A stretch of 64,000 nt of DNA from Bacteroidota bacterium (GCA_021789975.1 JAJYIT010000002.1:247653-311652); one strand, 5' to 3'; counted from the stretch's first letter, positions 48,964-57,351 are shown. The notes: generated by a model not told the origin, from the letters alone. Program-made: numbers and translations.

Positions 48964-50355
48964 GTGAAGTTGCCATTTTACATACTCAAACGCCACGTGG
49001 GACCTTTCTTATTCTCAAACCTTGTTCTCATCTTCATTTTCCTCCTCCAGTTCCTGATGCAATCCATGAACCAAATTGTTGGAAAAGGTCTCAGTCTCGG
49101 AGTAATAATTCAGCTGATAGTTTACAACCTCGCGTGGATCGTCGTCCTCGCGGTTCCGATGTCTGTGCTGGTTGCCACCTTGATGGCGTTTGGCGGTCTG
49201 GCGTCCAACAATGAAGTTACTGCCATTAAGGGTTCCGGAGTCAGTCTCATACGGATGATGCTCCCGGTTTTGATCGCATCGGTTGGAGTGTTCTATCTGC
49301 TAGTGCTTTTCGGAAACGACGTACTTCCCGATGCGAACCACCGGGCAAAAACGATCATGATAGATATAAACAGAAAGAAACCCACTTTCACGCTTGACCC
49401 CGGTCAATTCTCTCAGGAAATAGAAAACCACGCGATCCTTGTACGCAAGACCGTGCCCAATTCTACCGAATTATATGGCGTAACCATTTTTGACTTCTCT
49501 AATCCGCAGAAATTCACGACGATCACTGCGGAGCGCGGGAAAGTCGGATTTTCACCGGACCTCAAGCATCTGATAATGCTTCTATATGATGGTGAAGTCG
49601 ATCAGTACGACAACAATCAGCCTTCCGTTTATGAACGGGTACGTTTCAAACATCAGGAAATAGTTCTGCGGGCAGAGGGTTTCGCGTATGAACAGTCTTC
49701 TGAGAATGCGTTTGGGAGAGGCGACAGGGAGTTGAGTGCCGACTCGATGGTCTCGATTGTGGCACAGTTGGGAAAAGACAGAGATGTCTTCAGAAGTCAG
49801 CTCCACAACTACCTACAGTCTCAAATCAAGTCTCTGACCTCACCCGTTGCCGGGAGGTACGTCCCAGCCAAACCATCGGATTCACTCGCCATCATAGACG
49901 ATGCGCTCTCAAGGAGTCAGTCTGTTGCCGCGATCACGCGAGGAATGGTTGCGAGCATCAATCAGACTGAGAGGCAAATCTATTCATATCGAGTCGAGAT
50001 AGAAAAGAAATACTCAATACCATTTGCCGCCATCGTATTTATATTTCTTGGTGCTCCCCTGGGCATGATGTCCCGCCGGGGAAACTTTGGAGTTTCCGCG
50101 GGGCTTAGTATGCTGTTCTTCCTCGTATATTGGGCTTTCTTGATTGCCGGAGAAAAATTTGCGGATCGCCAAATGATGAGCCCATTTATGGCTATGTGGC
50201 TCGCGAACATAGTCCTCGGCGCTCTTGGACTTCTTTTGACCTACAGAGTGTCGAAAGAGACATTGGTTATTAACTGGAATTCATTCGTCCGATTCTTCCC
50301 GAGGAGATGGGTTTCCGACGAGACGCTTGTGGAACTGGCAAAGCGAGAGCGGTGA
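48964..50355 (+). CDS. LptF/LptG-family permease (YjgP/YjgQ), first copy
   Basis: LptF and LptG form the inner-membrane part of the LptB2FG machine that extracts LPS. The 463-residue protein has three N-terminal helices (about residues 14-125), a periplasmic beta-jellyroll-like domain and three C-terminal helices (about 350-450). The start is taken as GTG at 48964 (KLPFYILKRHVGPFLF). An ATG 31 codons upstream would prepend residues of no clear character. The family motifs ALRKEGSGVSL-type (AIKGSGVSLIRMMLPV) and FIFLGAPLGMMSRRGNFGVS are present. The next gene encodes the partner and overlaps its stop by four bases (GTGA). Which is F and which is G is uncertain. Confidence 0.88.
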   Translation: MKLPFYILKRHVGPFLFSNLVLIFIFLLQFLMQSMNQIVGKGLSLGVIIQLIVYNLAWIVVLAVPMSVLVATLMAFGGLASNNEVTAIKGSGVSLIRMMLPVLIASVGVFYLLVLFGNDVLPDANHRAKTIMIDINRKKPTFTLDPGQFSQEIENHAILVRKTVPNSTELYGVTIFDFSNPQKFTTITAERGKVGFSPDLKHLIMLLYDGEVDQYDNNQPSVYERVRFKHQEIVLRAEGFAYEQSSENAFGRGDRELSADSMVSIVAQLGKDRDVFRSQLHNYLQSQIKSLTSPVAGRYVPAKPSDSLAIIDDALSRSQSVAAITRGMVASINQTERQIYSYRVEIEKKYSIPFAAIVFIFLGAPLGMMSRRGNFGVSAGLSMLFFLVYWAFLIAGEKFADRQMMSPFMAMWLANIVLGALGLLLTYRVSKETLVINWNSFVRFFPRRWVSDETLVELAKRER

Positions 50356-51437
50356 AGAAATTCGATCTGTACATAATCAGGCAATTCACCACTGCGTTTC
50401 TTTTTGCCCTCTTCGCCTTCGACATAATATTTGTCCTGGTCGATCTGATGGATCATCTTAGCGATTTCATGGACCACGGAATCGGCGTTTTGATGATTGC
50501 GAGATACTATCTTGTCTTTACGCCGCAAATTCTCACTCTTATCACACCTGTGGCTGTGCTTCTCGCCGCACTGTTCACGACTGGAAGGATGTCAAATCAA
50601 AACGAGATCATAATCATCAAGAGTTCCGGCGTCGACATCTACAGGTTACTCGTGCCATATCTTGTGCTCGCAGGCGTTTTGTGTGCCTTCATGGTTTACT
50701 TCAACGAATGGGTGGTACCCCAGGCAAACCATGAGAAGTTTAGAATAGAGAAAGTCTATCTTCAACAACATCGTGAGGGTTGGTGGAAGTATAATATTTT
50801 CATGCTCGACGGCAGAGATAGAGTAGTGTCGATTGGCTACTACGATGATGTGACTAACACTGCGTCGAAGGTATCCGTGCAGGTATTTGCTGATACGAAC
50901 CTGACTTACCTGGTAAGGCGGTATGACGCCCAGATGATGACTTACGACACAACTACTCACGTTTGGGTGCTGCGCAACGTAGTCGAGCGAGCCTTCACCG
51001 ATTCATCTCAGACTTATGCGGTTCTACCTTCCCTACCCTTGAAAGAGATTTCGTTCAAGCCGGCAGACCTGGCGCAGAAGGAACTTAACCCCGATGACAT
51101 GAACTTTGACCAGTTGAAGAGATTCATCGAGCTGCAGAAAGCAAGTGGAAACGATGTTGCAAAATATGAGGTTGACTATTACTCCAAAGTGTCGTTCCCA
51201 TTCGCCGCGATCATAGTCGTCCTCTTCGGTGTTCCGCTGGCTGCTCGCAAGAAGAGGAGCGGGTTGGCGCTGGAGTTCGGCGTTAGTATCATGATATCGT
51301 TTATCTATCTACTCGTGATCAAGATAAGCCAGGTGATCGGGTACGATGGGTTAGTGAGTCCGCTCCTCACGGCCTGGCTGGCGAACATTGTTTTCATGGG
51401 AGCTGCATTGTATAACACAGCAAAAGTGGCACGATAA
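50352..51437 (+). CDS. LptF/LptG-family permease (YjgP/YjgQ), second copy
   Basis: This 361-residue protein has the same six-helix layout: helices at about 12-125, a periplasmic domain to about 270, and a C-terminal bundle. The motifs IIIIKSSGVDIYRLLVPYLV and IIVVLFGVPLAARKKRSGLA are the family equivalents of those in the upstream gene. GTG at 50352 overlaps the upstream stop (GTGA), indicating translational coupling and a heterodimer. Its 3' end is convergent with a decayed pentapeptide-repeat gene and with the integron cassette array on the other strand. Confidence 0.88.
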   Translation: MKKFDLYIIRQFTTAFLFALFAFDIIFVLVDLMDHLSDFMDHGIGVLMIARYYLVFTPQILTLITPVAVLLAALFTTGRMSNQNEIIIIKSSGVDIYRLLVPYLVLAGVLCAFMVYFNEWVVPQANHEKFRIEKVYLQQHREGWWKYNIFMLDGRDRVVSIGYYDDVTNTASKVSVQVFADTNLTYLVRRYDAQMMTYDTTTHVWVLRNVVERAFTDSSQTYAVLPSLPLKEISFKPADLAQKELNPDDMNFDQLKRFIELQKASGNDVAKYEVDYYSKVSFPFAAIIVVLFGVPLAARKKRSGLALEFGVSIMISFIYLLVIKISQVIGYDGLVSPLLTAWLANIVFMGAALYNTAKVAR

Positions 51438-51470
51438 TAACGCGATCACGTTCCCAACGCATCCAGCCAA

Positions 51471-51770
51471 TGCGTGGAGAAAACATTCCGAGAAGCTGAA
51501 AGGGAGACCAAATTTATTGCAAGTGTCGAACCGGACACCCAAGAGTTTGCAATCATCAAACCTGACGTTGTGAAGCGAGCTGCCGGTTAGATTGGCCAGG
51601 CTCAGATTACATTCAACGAACTCGCACTCGATGAACTTCAGTTCAGCAATTTCTGCCTTGGAGAAATCGCATTGGTTGAAATTACATTTTTCAAATACAC
51701 CCCTATCCAAGTCCTTCGCTTTGGAATCAATTCTGTCGTACCCCTTCTTTTCGATAAAGCACTCTTCCAA
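51471..51770 (-). pseudogene. Truncated pentapeptide-repeat protein gene (5' part only)
   Basis: The first 100 codons, starting at ATG 51770, encode clear pentapeptide repeats (CNFNQCDFSKAEIAELKF, FVECNLSLANLTGSSL, FDDCKLLGVRF). The frame then runs into sequence that is merely the complement of the lptG 3' end and stops at 51351. Family members are usually about twice as long, so the 3' half is missing. It lies between lptG and the alpha/beta hydrolase, at the distal end of the cassette array, and may be the remains of a cassette or of an older chromosomal gene cut by a deletion. Confidence 0.65.
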
Positions 51771-51843
51771 TTAGTTTGTCATCGCATCGATGAGTCGCCA
51801 CCCTTCTGCATTCGTCGATTGAAAGTTTCGACTTCCAGCGCGT

Positions 51844-52653
51844 TCATGACTCATTCACAATCGGAACGGAGCTTAGGAACGATTTGACGACAGCGGCAAA
51901 TTTATCTGGCTGATCATAATGAATCCCGTGACCCGCCTTCGAAATTTGCTCAACCTGTAATCTTGAATTAATGCGCTTCAATTCTCCGGCAACGGCAGAC
52001 GAAACTACACCGGCATCTCCCGTCACGAGAAGCGTCCGAACGTCAATCGCCCTGATTAGGTCCATGTAATCCGGGTTCGGGGGCGTGAGGATATTGAAAG
52101 CTTTTGTATTCGTTTGAAGGCGCGCTCGGGCAATTAGTCCGAGCAGCTCTAACAAACGATCAGGATGCCTGGCACGCGCTTCCTTCACTATCTCATCCAA
52201 GGACATGGTAAGCATTCGCAGATGCTGCTCCACCGCGTCGCTCTCGAATACCTCGCGCTGAAAATCGGGACTCAAAAACGTCGGGTCAGATAAGATCAGG
52301 CCGCGAAGCAAATTGGGCTTGCGGCTTGCCACAACTGCTGCTGTCAGCCCTCCCATCGAGTGCCCGAGCAAAAAGGGAGAAGTAAGTTTCATTGCCATTG
52401 CGAGACCTACCACATCGCTGGCGAGATCTTCATATCGATATCCTACTGGAGGTGAAGCCGAATTTCCATGACCTCTGGCATCCGGCATGATCACATCATA
52501 TTCTCCGTCAAGAGCACGTGCAATGGGAATCCAGCAAGCCCCGTTAGCGGATAACCCGTGCAGAAGGATCAGAGGAGGTTTGTCTCCGCCGGTTCTAGTG
52601 TAATGGATTTCTATCCCGTTCGCTTCGCACGTTGATGATTTCCAGTTGCTCAA
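51844..52653 (-). CDS. Alpha/beta hydrolase
   Basis: This 269-residue alpha/beta-fold hydrolase has the oxyanion motif ILLHGLSANGACW, the nucleophile elbow LLGHSMGGLTAA (Ser), and the catalytic His in KAGHGIHYDQPDKF. A likely acid is the Asp in LLVTGDAGVV. The VIMPDARGHGNSASP segment is typical of esterases and lactonases. The start is TTG at 52653 behind GAGAGGG. An attC-like site lies just upstream of it (52728-52830), but none was found at its 3' side. It is therefore either the last cassette with a lost attC, or an ordinary chromosomal gene at the array boundary. Confidence 0.85.
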   Translation of the reverse strand: MSNWKSSTCEANGIEIHYTRTGGDKPPLILLHGLSANGACWIPIARALDGEYDVIMPDARGHGNSASPPVGYRYEDLASDVVGLAMAMKLTSPFLLGHSMGGLTAAVVASRKPNLLRGLILSDPTFLSPDFQREVFESDAVEQHLRMLTMSLDEIVKEARARHPDRLLELLGLIARARLQTNTKAFNILTPPNPDYMDLIRAIDVRTLLVTGDAGVVSSAVAGELKRINSRLQVEQISKAGHGIHYDQPDKFAAVVKSFLSSVPIVNES

Positions 52654-52727
52654 TTATTGTTTCCCTCTCGTCAAGATTTACGGTTCAGCTTACAAATGAC
52701 ACCAACTTAGCAACCGAGATACTCGCC

Positions 52728-52830
52728 TGCAAACGTTGATCAGTCCATCGGCGAAAAGTCGTTGCTTTCGCTCGCTACAAATGCCGGGCATGCCTGCCGG
52801 AACCCAGGCGTCCTCTTTATCGTTGTCCGC
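52728..52830 (-). repeat. attC site A, degenerate (cassette of the small lipoprotein)
   Basis: The site begins GCAAACG and ends CGTTGTCCGC. Between them are the family inner arms in weakened form (GAAAAGTCG near 52752 and GCGTCCTCTTT near 52808) and CGCTCGCTACAAATGC, close to the CCGCTACAAATATTGC of attC G. The loop contains a short palindrome (GCCTGCCGG...CCAGGC) where other sites have the conserved AGCGAGxTC stretch. The 103-bp length is the shortest of the ten. It is likely decayed. Confidence 0.5.
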
Positions 52831-52884
52831 TGTCGCGCGACTTTCTAGATTCCGTTGGGTTTGCATGCAAACCTTCTACACTTT

Positions 52885-53349
52885 CTATTGGACTGAGAGC
52901 TTGAGAAGAAACGACATGGATCGCACCGCTGCTTCCAAGGAGTACGAACCCGATAGAAGCGGTTGTCCTGATGCGCCGATCAATACTTGCTTGATAGAAT
53001 AAAAATCAATCTGTGTAGATTGGCCAGGCGCCACAGGGACGAGTTCCCCGAGTATAGCTGCGCCTCCGCCTTTCATGACGTTGTCACCGCTTGAGTTTAC
53101 AAGTGCCCACTCGAAGAAGCTAGCATCGACCCCGATTGTGTCAACGACAGAACCAGAGTTGTGCACGGTGATAGCGGCAGTGAGCGTGTCTCCTGGTCTG
53201 TATGTCGCATGTGCCGTGCTAAACGTGTACTGAAGTGAACCCAAACTTTGAGTGTCCGATGGGCCGACAGGGTTACCGCTGTTACTGCATCCGAGTGTTA
53301 TGATGCTAAGCGTCGATATTGTGAGCATGATTGTCATTACCTGTATCAT
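52885..53349 (-). CDS. Cassette lipoprotein with BsuPI-like domain
   Basis: This 154-residue protein has a lipoprotein signal (lipobox LGC, hydrophobic MTIMLTISTLSIITLGCS) and a single beta domain resembling the BsuPI/intracellular proteinase inhibitor fold (YRPGDTLTAAITVHNSG). The start is ATG at 53349 behind AGGAGAG. A TTG 11 codons upstream is unlikely. It lies between attC A and attC B and is therefore a cassette. Its role may be protease inhibition or a surface interaction, and that is inference. Confidence 0.7.
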   Translation of the reverse strand: MIQVMTIMLTISTLSIITLGCSNSGNPVGPSDTQSLGSLQYTFSTAHATYRPGDTLTAAITVHNSGSVVDTIGVDASFFEWALVNSSGDNVMKGGGAAILGELVPVAPGQSTQIDFYSIKQVLIGASGQPLLSGSYSLEAAVRSMSFLLKLSVQ

Positions 53350-53401
53350 AGGTCTCTCCTTTCTTGTGCTTGACAAAGCCAAGCGTCCCTAGGTTGCGTA
53401 T

Positions 53402-53558
53402 CGGCTAACGTCCTGCCGGAAGAAGTCGTGGTACGATCCTTCTTTTATTATGTTCGCGCCATAAAGCCGATCCTTGAATAGCCTGTCCCGGCATGTTCTT
53501 GGTCGGGAAGCCTGCCTGTCCGGTAGGCAGGCGTCTTCTTCCCCCTTGTTATCTGCCG
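53402..53558 (-). repeat. attC site B, with palindromic insert (cassette of the RCC1 protein)
   Basis: The site begins CGGCTAACG and ends GTTATCTGCCG, with inner motifs GGAAGAAGTCG and GCGTCTTCTTCC. Its left half is very close to attC E (GTGGTACGATCCTTCTTTTA against GTGGCGCGATCCTTCTTTTG). The usual stretch before GAGCGTC is replaced by about 60 bp that end in the 8-bp stem GCCTGCCT/AGGCAGGC at 53510-53532. At 157 bp it is the longest site. Confidence 0.75.
53510..53532. repeat. Palindromic repeat module inside attC B
   Basis: The 23-bp module has 8-bp perfect arms (GCCTGCCT and AGGCAGGC) around a 7-base centre. The same type of module sits in the MITE-like element at 24409-24506 and in shorter form at 21427-21447. 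Its position, directly before the GTCTTC arm of attC B, indicates insertion or gene conversion within the attC loop. Confidence 0.7.
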
Positions 53559-53601
53559 TGTTCGCCGTCGCGTTTATCCTCAGATGACATTCGTATGGTG
53601 C

Positions 53602-54654
53602 CTATTCGAACGGTACCTCCTTCGGTGTTCTTGTGTCCGCATCGAACGTCCAGTAGCTCCCATCTTCACACCGCACGAGGCTGTTGTAGTAAGCATAGAT
53701 GGCCGAGACTTTCTTCAAACATTGGACCTCGACAGGAGTACAGGTACCGCGTTTCTCTAAAGGTTTTTCCAAGCCCCAGAACCAGACGGTGCCGTCCCGC
53801 TTCAAAGCGAGATTATAATCGTAGTTCGCTGAGATTGAGACAACATCGGTCAGATCTCCGACCCTAACGGGCTGCTCGCTGTCTTGAAATGTCCCGTCTC
53901 CGAGTTGCCCGAAATCATTCCACCCCCAAGCCCAGACTGTGCCATCTTGCTTGAGGATCACTGTCCGGCGATACCAAACGCTCTCGACCTGCGCGACGTC
54001 ACGCAATCCCTTGAGAGGCCCACCTCTATTAGGGGGAGGAGAAATCTCACCTGGTATGGTAGCAATAACGTCGTACAGCATTCCATCAGCCTGTAACGCA
54101 TAAACTTCCGAAATTTGGAGAACGGAATAAAGACCGGTAACCTGTTGCGGAGGGAGATAGGTTGTTGGCCGGTTGTGATCATGTTGGACAAACCAGACTG
54201 TTCCGTCCTTGCGTAGGAAATAGATTCGTTGGCGGATGCCTATGAGGAGAGATTGGATGCCGGGCAAACGTGAAATTATGGTTGGAGCTACCACTACCGT
54301 GTCAAATCCCGGTGGCTCAGAATAGAAAATATCGTCCCCCCAAAAATAGACGTTTCCATCCCTGTCAGCCGCGATCCCCATCATTCCATAGATATCGACA
54401 GCGATTGCATTGTGAATATTAAGAGCCTGAACGGGAGTGTCGCTCGACTCCAATGAACCAATGCCAAGAGTCCCGAAGTCACCAATCCCCCAAGTCCACA
54501 CGCTTCCGTCGGGGCGAATGGCGGCCGAAACAAAATCGCGAACCATTGTGGGGCCGACAACTTGCTGGATTGACGGAGCCTGATCGGTCTTAGGCTCTAT
54601 CAGATTGCATCCTGCAATCAAGACCACTAGTACAATAAACAGTAAATATCTCAC
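53602..54654 (-). CDS. Cassette lipoprotein with RCC1 repeats
   Basis: This 350-residue protein has a lipoprotein signal (FIVLVVLIAGCN, cut before Cys) and a seven-bladed beta-propeller of RCC1 type. Repeats are visible as VWTWGIGDFGTLGIGS, VYFWGDD, VWAWGWNDFGQLGDGT and VWFWGLEK, plus weaker ones. In eukaryotes RCC1 is a nucleotide exchange factor. Bacterial secreted RCC1 proteins have no defined common role and probably bind surface ligands. It is flanked by attC B at its 3' end and attC C upstream, so it is a cassette gene. Confidence 0.8.
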   Translation of the reverse strand: MRYLLFIVLVVLIAGCNLIEPKTDQAPSIQQVVGPTMVRDFVSAAIRPDGSVWTWGIGDFGTLGIGSLESSDTPVQALNIHNAIAVDIYGMMGIAADRDGNVYFWGDDIFYSEPPGFDTVVVAPTIISRLPGIQSLLIGIRQRIYFLRKDGTVWFVQHDHNRPTTYLPPQQVTGLYSVLQISEVYALQADGMLYDVIATIPGEISPPPNRGGPLKGLRDVAQVESVWYRRTVILKQDGTVWAWGWNDFGQLGDGTFQDSEQPVRVGDLTDVVSISANYDYNLALKRDGTVWFWGLEKPLEKRGTCTPVEVQCLKKVSAIYAYYNSLVRCEDGSYWTFDADTRTPKEVPFE

Positions 54655-54696
54655 TGTCCTACCTCAGAACGTGAAACGGACTTCCGGCGAACATGG

Positions 54697-54833
54697 CAGA
54701 TAACGTCCACCGCAAAAAAGTCGTGCTCTTGCCCGCTATTAATAATTGCGTGGCATCTAACTCGCGGGCAAGAGCATGAAGCGAACTCCATGGTATATAA
54801 TAATTGAGCGTCTTTTTGGGGCATGTTATACGC
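54697..54833 (-). repeat. attC site C (cassette of the PD-(D/E)XK protein)
   Basis: The 137-bp site begins CAGATAACG and ends GTTATACGCC, with GCAAAAAAGTCG and GAGCGTCTTTTTG as inner arms. The variable arms TGCTCTTGCCCGC and GCGGGCAAGAGCA form a perfect 13-bp inverted repeat. Position is 15 bp past the stop of the gene ending at 54848. Confidence 0.88.
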
Positions 54834-54847
54834 CGCTTGCCCAACGC

Positions 54848-55480
54848 TCATGCGTTAACCTTGTAGGACTGTCGCACGAGCGATACAATGTACTCCAATT
54901 CATCGTCTTCGGTGTAGGTCCTGACTTCTTTACTGATCTTGTCCACCACGGCGCTCTTTTTTGAGACGGTATTTATGGAGGCGACAGCTTGCGTTCGCTT
55001 GTGCTCATCGAAACGGACGGTGTTGTTCGCGAATCGATGGACTTCCCAAAGCTCGATCGGTAAATCCTTGAAGTTGATAGCTTCGAGCTGGTAGGTGGTA
55101 AACGAGGGTGCTATGAACATGACTTTGGATTGTGACCAATCAACGTCATCTCTTTTGAGAGCTGCCCCGCATTGTTCATTGTATTCAAGGATGAATTCGG
55201 CTTTGTTGTTGAGCATAAGACCAAGGTAACTCATTCCCTGATCGACGACGGAGAAGTTACGGTCGCGCTTGTTTTCAATTAATGCAAATGATCTTCCTTC
55301 CTCGTCAAACGCCAGGGTATCAATGCGAAGACCCCCGACTGCAAACTCGCCTCGGACAAGCTGAAGGCCAAAAAGCGAGCCCATATTCCCTTCGACAATC
55401 TCCTGAATTTCTCTCTCGACCTTGAATGGGTTCTCCTTGATTGGCTCGGCTTTCTTGTCAGACAACTTATAGAGTGGCAT
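54848..55480 (-). CDS. Cassette protein with predicted PD-(D/E)XK nuclease domain
   Basis: This 210-residue protein begins PLYKLSDKKAEPIKENPF and has an RIDTLAFD...FALIENKRDRNFSVVDQG core. The Asp and the E-x-K (IENK) match the PD-(D/E)XK nuclease pattern. I recall this N-terminal domain in longer proteins with a C-terminal DUF5655 domain of about 100 residues. That domain is missing here, and the protein ends soon after TEDDELEYIVSLV, 15 bp before attC C. Truncation during cassette formation is a possible explanation. The start is ATG at 55480 behind AAAGG. It could be a defence nuclease or a DNA repair protein; the function is unproven. Confidence 0.7.
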   Translation of the reverse strand: MPLYKLSDKKAEPIKENPFKVEREIQEIVEGNMGSLFGLQLVRGEFAVGGLRIDTLAFDEEGRSFALIENKRDRNFSVVDQGMSYLGLMLNNKAEFILEYNEQCGAALKRDDVDWSQSKVMFIAPSFTTYQLEAINFKDLPIELWEVHRFANNTVRFDEHKRTQAVASINTVSKKSAVVDKISKEVRTYTEDDELEYIVSLVRQSYKVNA

Positions 55481-55515
55481 AACCACGACCTTTCTTAATT
55501 AGTTCGGGCAAATGG

Positions 55516-55641
55516 CATATAACGTCTACGGCAATCACGTCGTCGCGCGCATCCTTTCTTGGAGTAGGATAATGAGCGCGCGATGAACCGAGCACGAGAA
55601 TATATAATAATCGAGCGTCGTGATTGCCGTTGTTATCTGCC
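55516..55641 (-). repeat. attC site D (cassette of the trypsin-like protease)
   Basis: The 126-bp site begins CATATAACG and ends GTTATCTGCC. Inner arms read GCAATCACGTCG and GAGCGTCGTGATTGC, which pair with each other (GGCAATCACG/CGTGATTGCC), with compensatory changes relative to the family consensus. The variable arms are CGCGCGC and GCGCGCG. Confidence 0.85.
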
Positions 55642-55653
55642 GTTTGCACCTTC

Positions 55654-56448
55654 CTAGCCAATCTCATTGAGCGACGAAATGACTTTCCAAATCGGGACAA
55701 ATTGAATGACGTGCCGACTCTCCGTTGCCTCCTTGGGACGGGCCAGGATTCCAATCACACGGATACCATCAATGGATTTAATCCATCCTCCCGAACCGCT
55801 CATTCCGCTAAGGTCTCGGCTTCCTACAGTTGCTTGGTCGCCTTCAAGCTTTGGGAAAGCAGCCGTGTTTGCAAACAATAACTTCTTTTCAGTAAAGTCA
55901 CCTATTAGAGAGTCCTCGTCAACATCTACAAGTGGCCCTAGTGCCGTGTAGATGGGCAACTCTGCGTAGATAGAACTTGAATCGACCTTTGTAAACTCGG
56001 CTAAATAGCCAGGGACGCCGAAGATAACCATGGCATTGCTAAGATTTCTCCTGAGAAGTTCCGAGGTTATCGCCGATGCAGACGATAGATCGATTGCAGA
56101 CTTCTTAGCTACCGAGAGGTCGATTCCGTCTAAATCGAAAAAGGCAAGGTCATGCTGTGGAAATCTCTGAATTACCTTTACCGCGGGCACTTCATGAAGT
56201 TCAGACCGAGGAATCATTGGTTTGTCGAGTCGTTCAGCTCCCACAAAGTATTTGGTGCCGTCTTTAAGAACGTGATTGCAAGTAACACCGATGGATCTTT
56301 TGCCATCACGAGAAAGGACATATAGGCACGATCCAAGACCAACGAGTGTGCCTGAATCATCGAATCGAATTAGAGTATCTGTGCTGGGTTGAGCAACTTT
56401 CCGCACCTCATTCAAAACCTGCTTGGCTTCTTCGTCACTTACTGGCAT
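55654..56448 (-). CDS. Cassette trypsin-like serine protease
   Basis: This 264-residue protein has a chymotrypsin-fold peptidase domain: His in GVTCNHVLKDG, Asp in FPQHDLAFFDLDG and Ser in LSGMSGSGGWIKS, spaced as in the S1 family. The fold runs from about residue 20 to 255. No signal peptide is present, so it is intracellular or partly degraded at the N-terminus. The start is ATG at 56448 (MPVSDEEAKQ). Intracellular S1-like proteases of this kind occur in anti-phage and regulatory systems, but no partner gene is visible here. It lies between attC D and attC E. Confidence 0.78.
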   Translation of the reverse strand: MPVSDEEAKQVLNEVRKVAQPSTDTLIRFDDSGTLVGLGSCLYVLSRDGKRSIGVTCNHVLKDGTKYFVGAERLDKPMIPRSELHEVPAVKVIQRFPQHDLAFFDLDGIDLSVAKKSAIDLSSASAITSELLRRNLSNAMVIFGVPGYLAEFTKVDSSSIYAELPIYTALGPLVDVDEDSLIGDFTEKKLLFANTAAFPKLEGDQATVGSRDLSGMSGSGGWIKSIDGIRVIGILARPKEATESRHVIQFVPIWKVISSLNEIG

Positions 56449-56479
56449 CGCGATTTTCTACTTTCTTGGATGCAAATGT

Positions 56480-56594
56480 CGGATAACGTATGACGGAACA
56501 AAGTCGTGGCGCGATCCTTCTTTTGTTATCTTCGCGCCACGAAGCGATTTCCACATATACAATAATTGAGCGTCTTTGTTCCGTCTGTTAGCCG
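56480..56594 (-). repeat. attC site E (cassette of the chagasin-like inhibitor)
   Basis: The 115-bp site begins CGGATAACG and ends GTTAGCCGC. Inner arms are GGAACAAAGTCG and GAGCGTCTTTGTTCC, a matching pair. The variable arms are GTGGCGCG and CGCGCCAC. Its left half closely matches attC B. Confidence 0.88.
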
Positions 56595-56663
56595 CAGCGC
56601 AGCCGATAAGATTTCTGAAAATGCTTGAGGCCTTTAGCAGGGATAGCGCGGCACAGTGTTGAA

Positions 56664-57059
56664 TCATGGGTTCGTCACGACGAAGAACTTAACGGTGCTT
56701 ATAGGAGCAACTCCTTGTTCCCATGCCCGCGATTGATTAAACGTCATGGTACATTCGCCTTCTTTCACAACTCGGAAGTAGAATGTTTCAACACTAACTC
56801 CGCCAACCACGTTCTTAGGTGCTTGAACAGTTGGTTGAGCATCCATGGTTACAATGGTCGAATCGCTGATTTCGTATTTCCATTGGTATCCACCGTCCGC
56901 ATCCAAATCTAAACGCAACGAGAACTTTTCATTTGGACTGGCAGTGAACGTTCCGCCGTTGATTGAGGAATCCAGCTGTGATTGGGTGGGGGCAGAGGAA
57001 CGCGAACACCCAATCAATAACAATGTCAAGAAAACTAACCAGACATAGTAATTTCGCAT
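56664..57059 (-). CDS. Cassette lipoprotein, chagasin-type (I42) protease inhibitor
   Basis: This 131-residue protein has a lipoprotein signal (MRNYYVWLVFLTLLLIGC) and a single chagasin-like domain. The three inhibitory loops are visible in variant form: DGGYQWKYE (usual NPTTGY), GGVSVETFYF (usual GGxGxxTF) and NQSRAWEQG (usual RPWE). This family inhibits papain-like cysteine proteases, and an outer-membrane or periplasmic lipoprotein could protect against host or competitor proteases. The start is ATG at 57059 behind AAAGGAG. Frames upstream that reach into attC F are rejected. The neighbouring cassette encodes a serine protease, but no functional link is implied. Confidence 0.8.
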   Translation of the reverse strand: MRNYYVWLVFLTLLLIGCSRSSAPTQSQLDSSINGGTFTASPNEKFSLRLDLDADGGYQWKYEISDSTIVTMDAQPTVQAPKNVVGGVSVETFYFRVVKEGECTMTFNQSRAWEQGVAPISTVKFFVVTNP

Positions 57060-57112
57060 TTGGGTACTCCTTTCTAATTTAGTGTTGCCATATTTCAAAG
57101 TCGGCTGCGTTG

Positions 57113-57254
57113 CGGCTAACGTATTGCGCAAAAAAGTTCGTCCCGTTTGGTAGTCCATAAATAAATATGTGTGCCATCAAGTAACGATACCAAACGGGAT
57201 GAAGCGAGTTCCATATATAGAAATGACGAGCGTCTTTGTCCGGTTTGTTAGGCG
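57113..57254 (-). repeat. attC site F (cassette of the unknown 174-aa protein)
   Basis: The 142-bp site begins CGGCTAACG and ends GTTAGGCGC, with GCAAAAAAGTTCG and GAGCGTCTTTGTCC as inner arms. The variable arms TCCCGTTTGGTA and TACCAAACGGGA form a perfect 12-bp inverted repeat with an AT-rich centre. Confidence 0.88.
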
Positions 57255-57351
57255 CAGGCAAAGTCCGGTATCGATCGCGTTTTGCGGCACAAGGATGAAC
57301 TTCATTGTCGCAGTGAGTGTCTTCCTTCGTGGAACTATTGGGGATAGTCGA

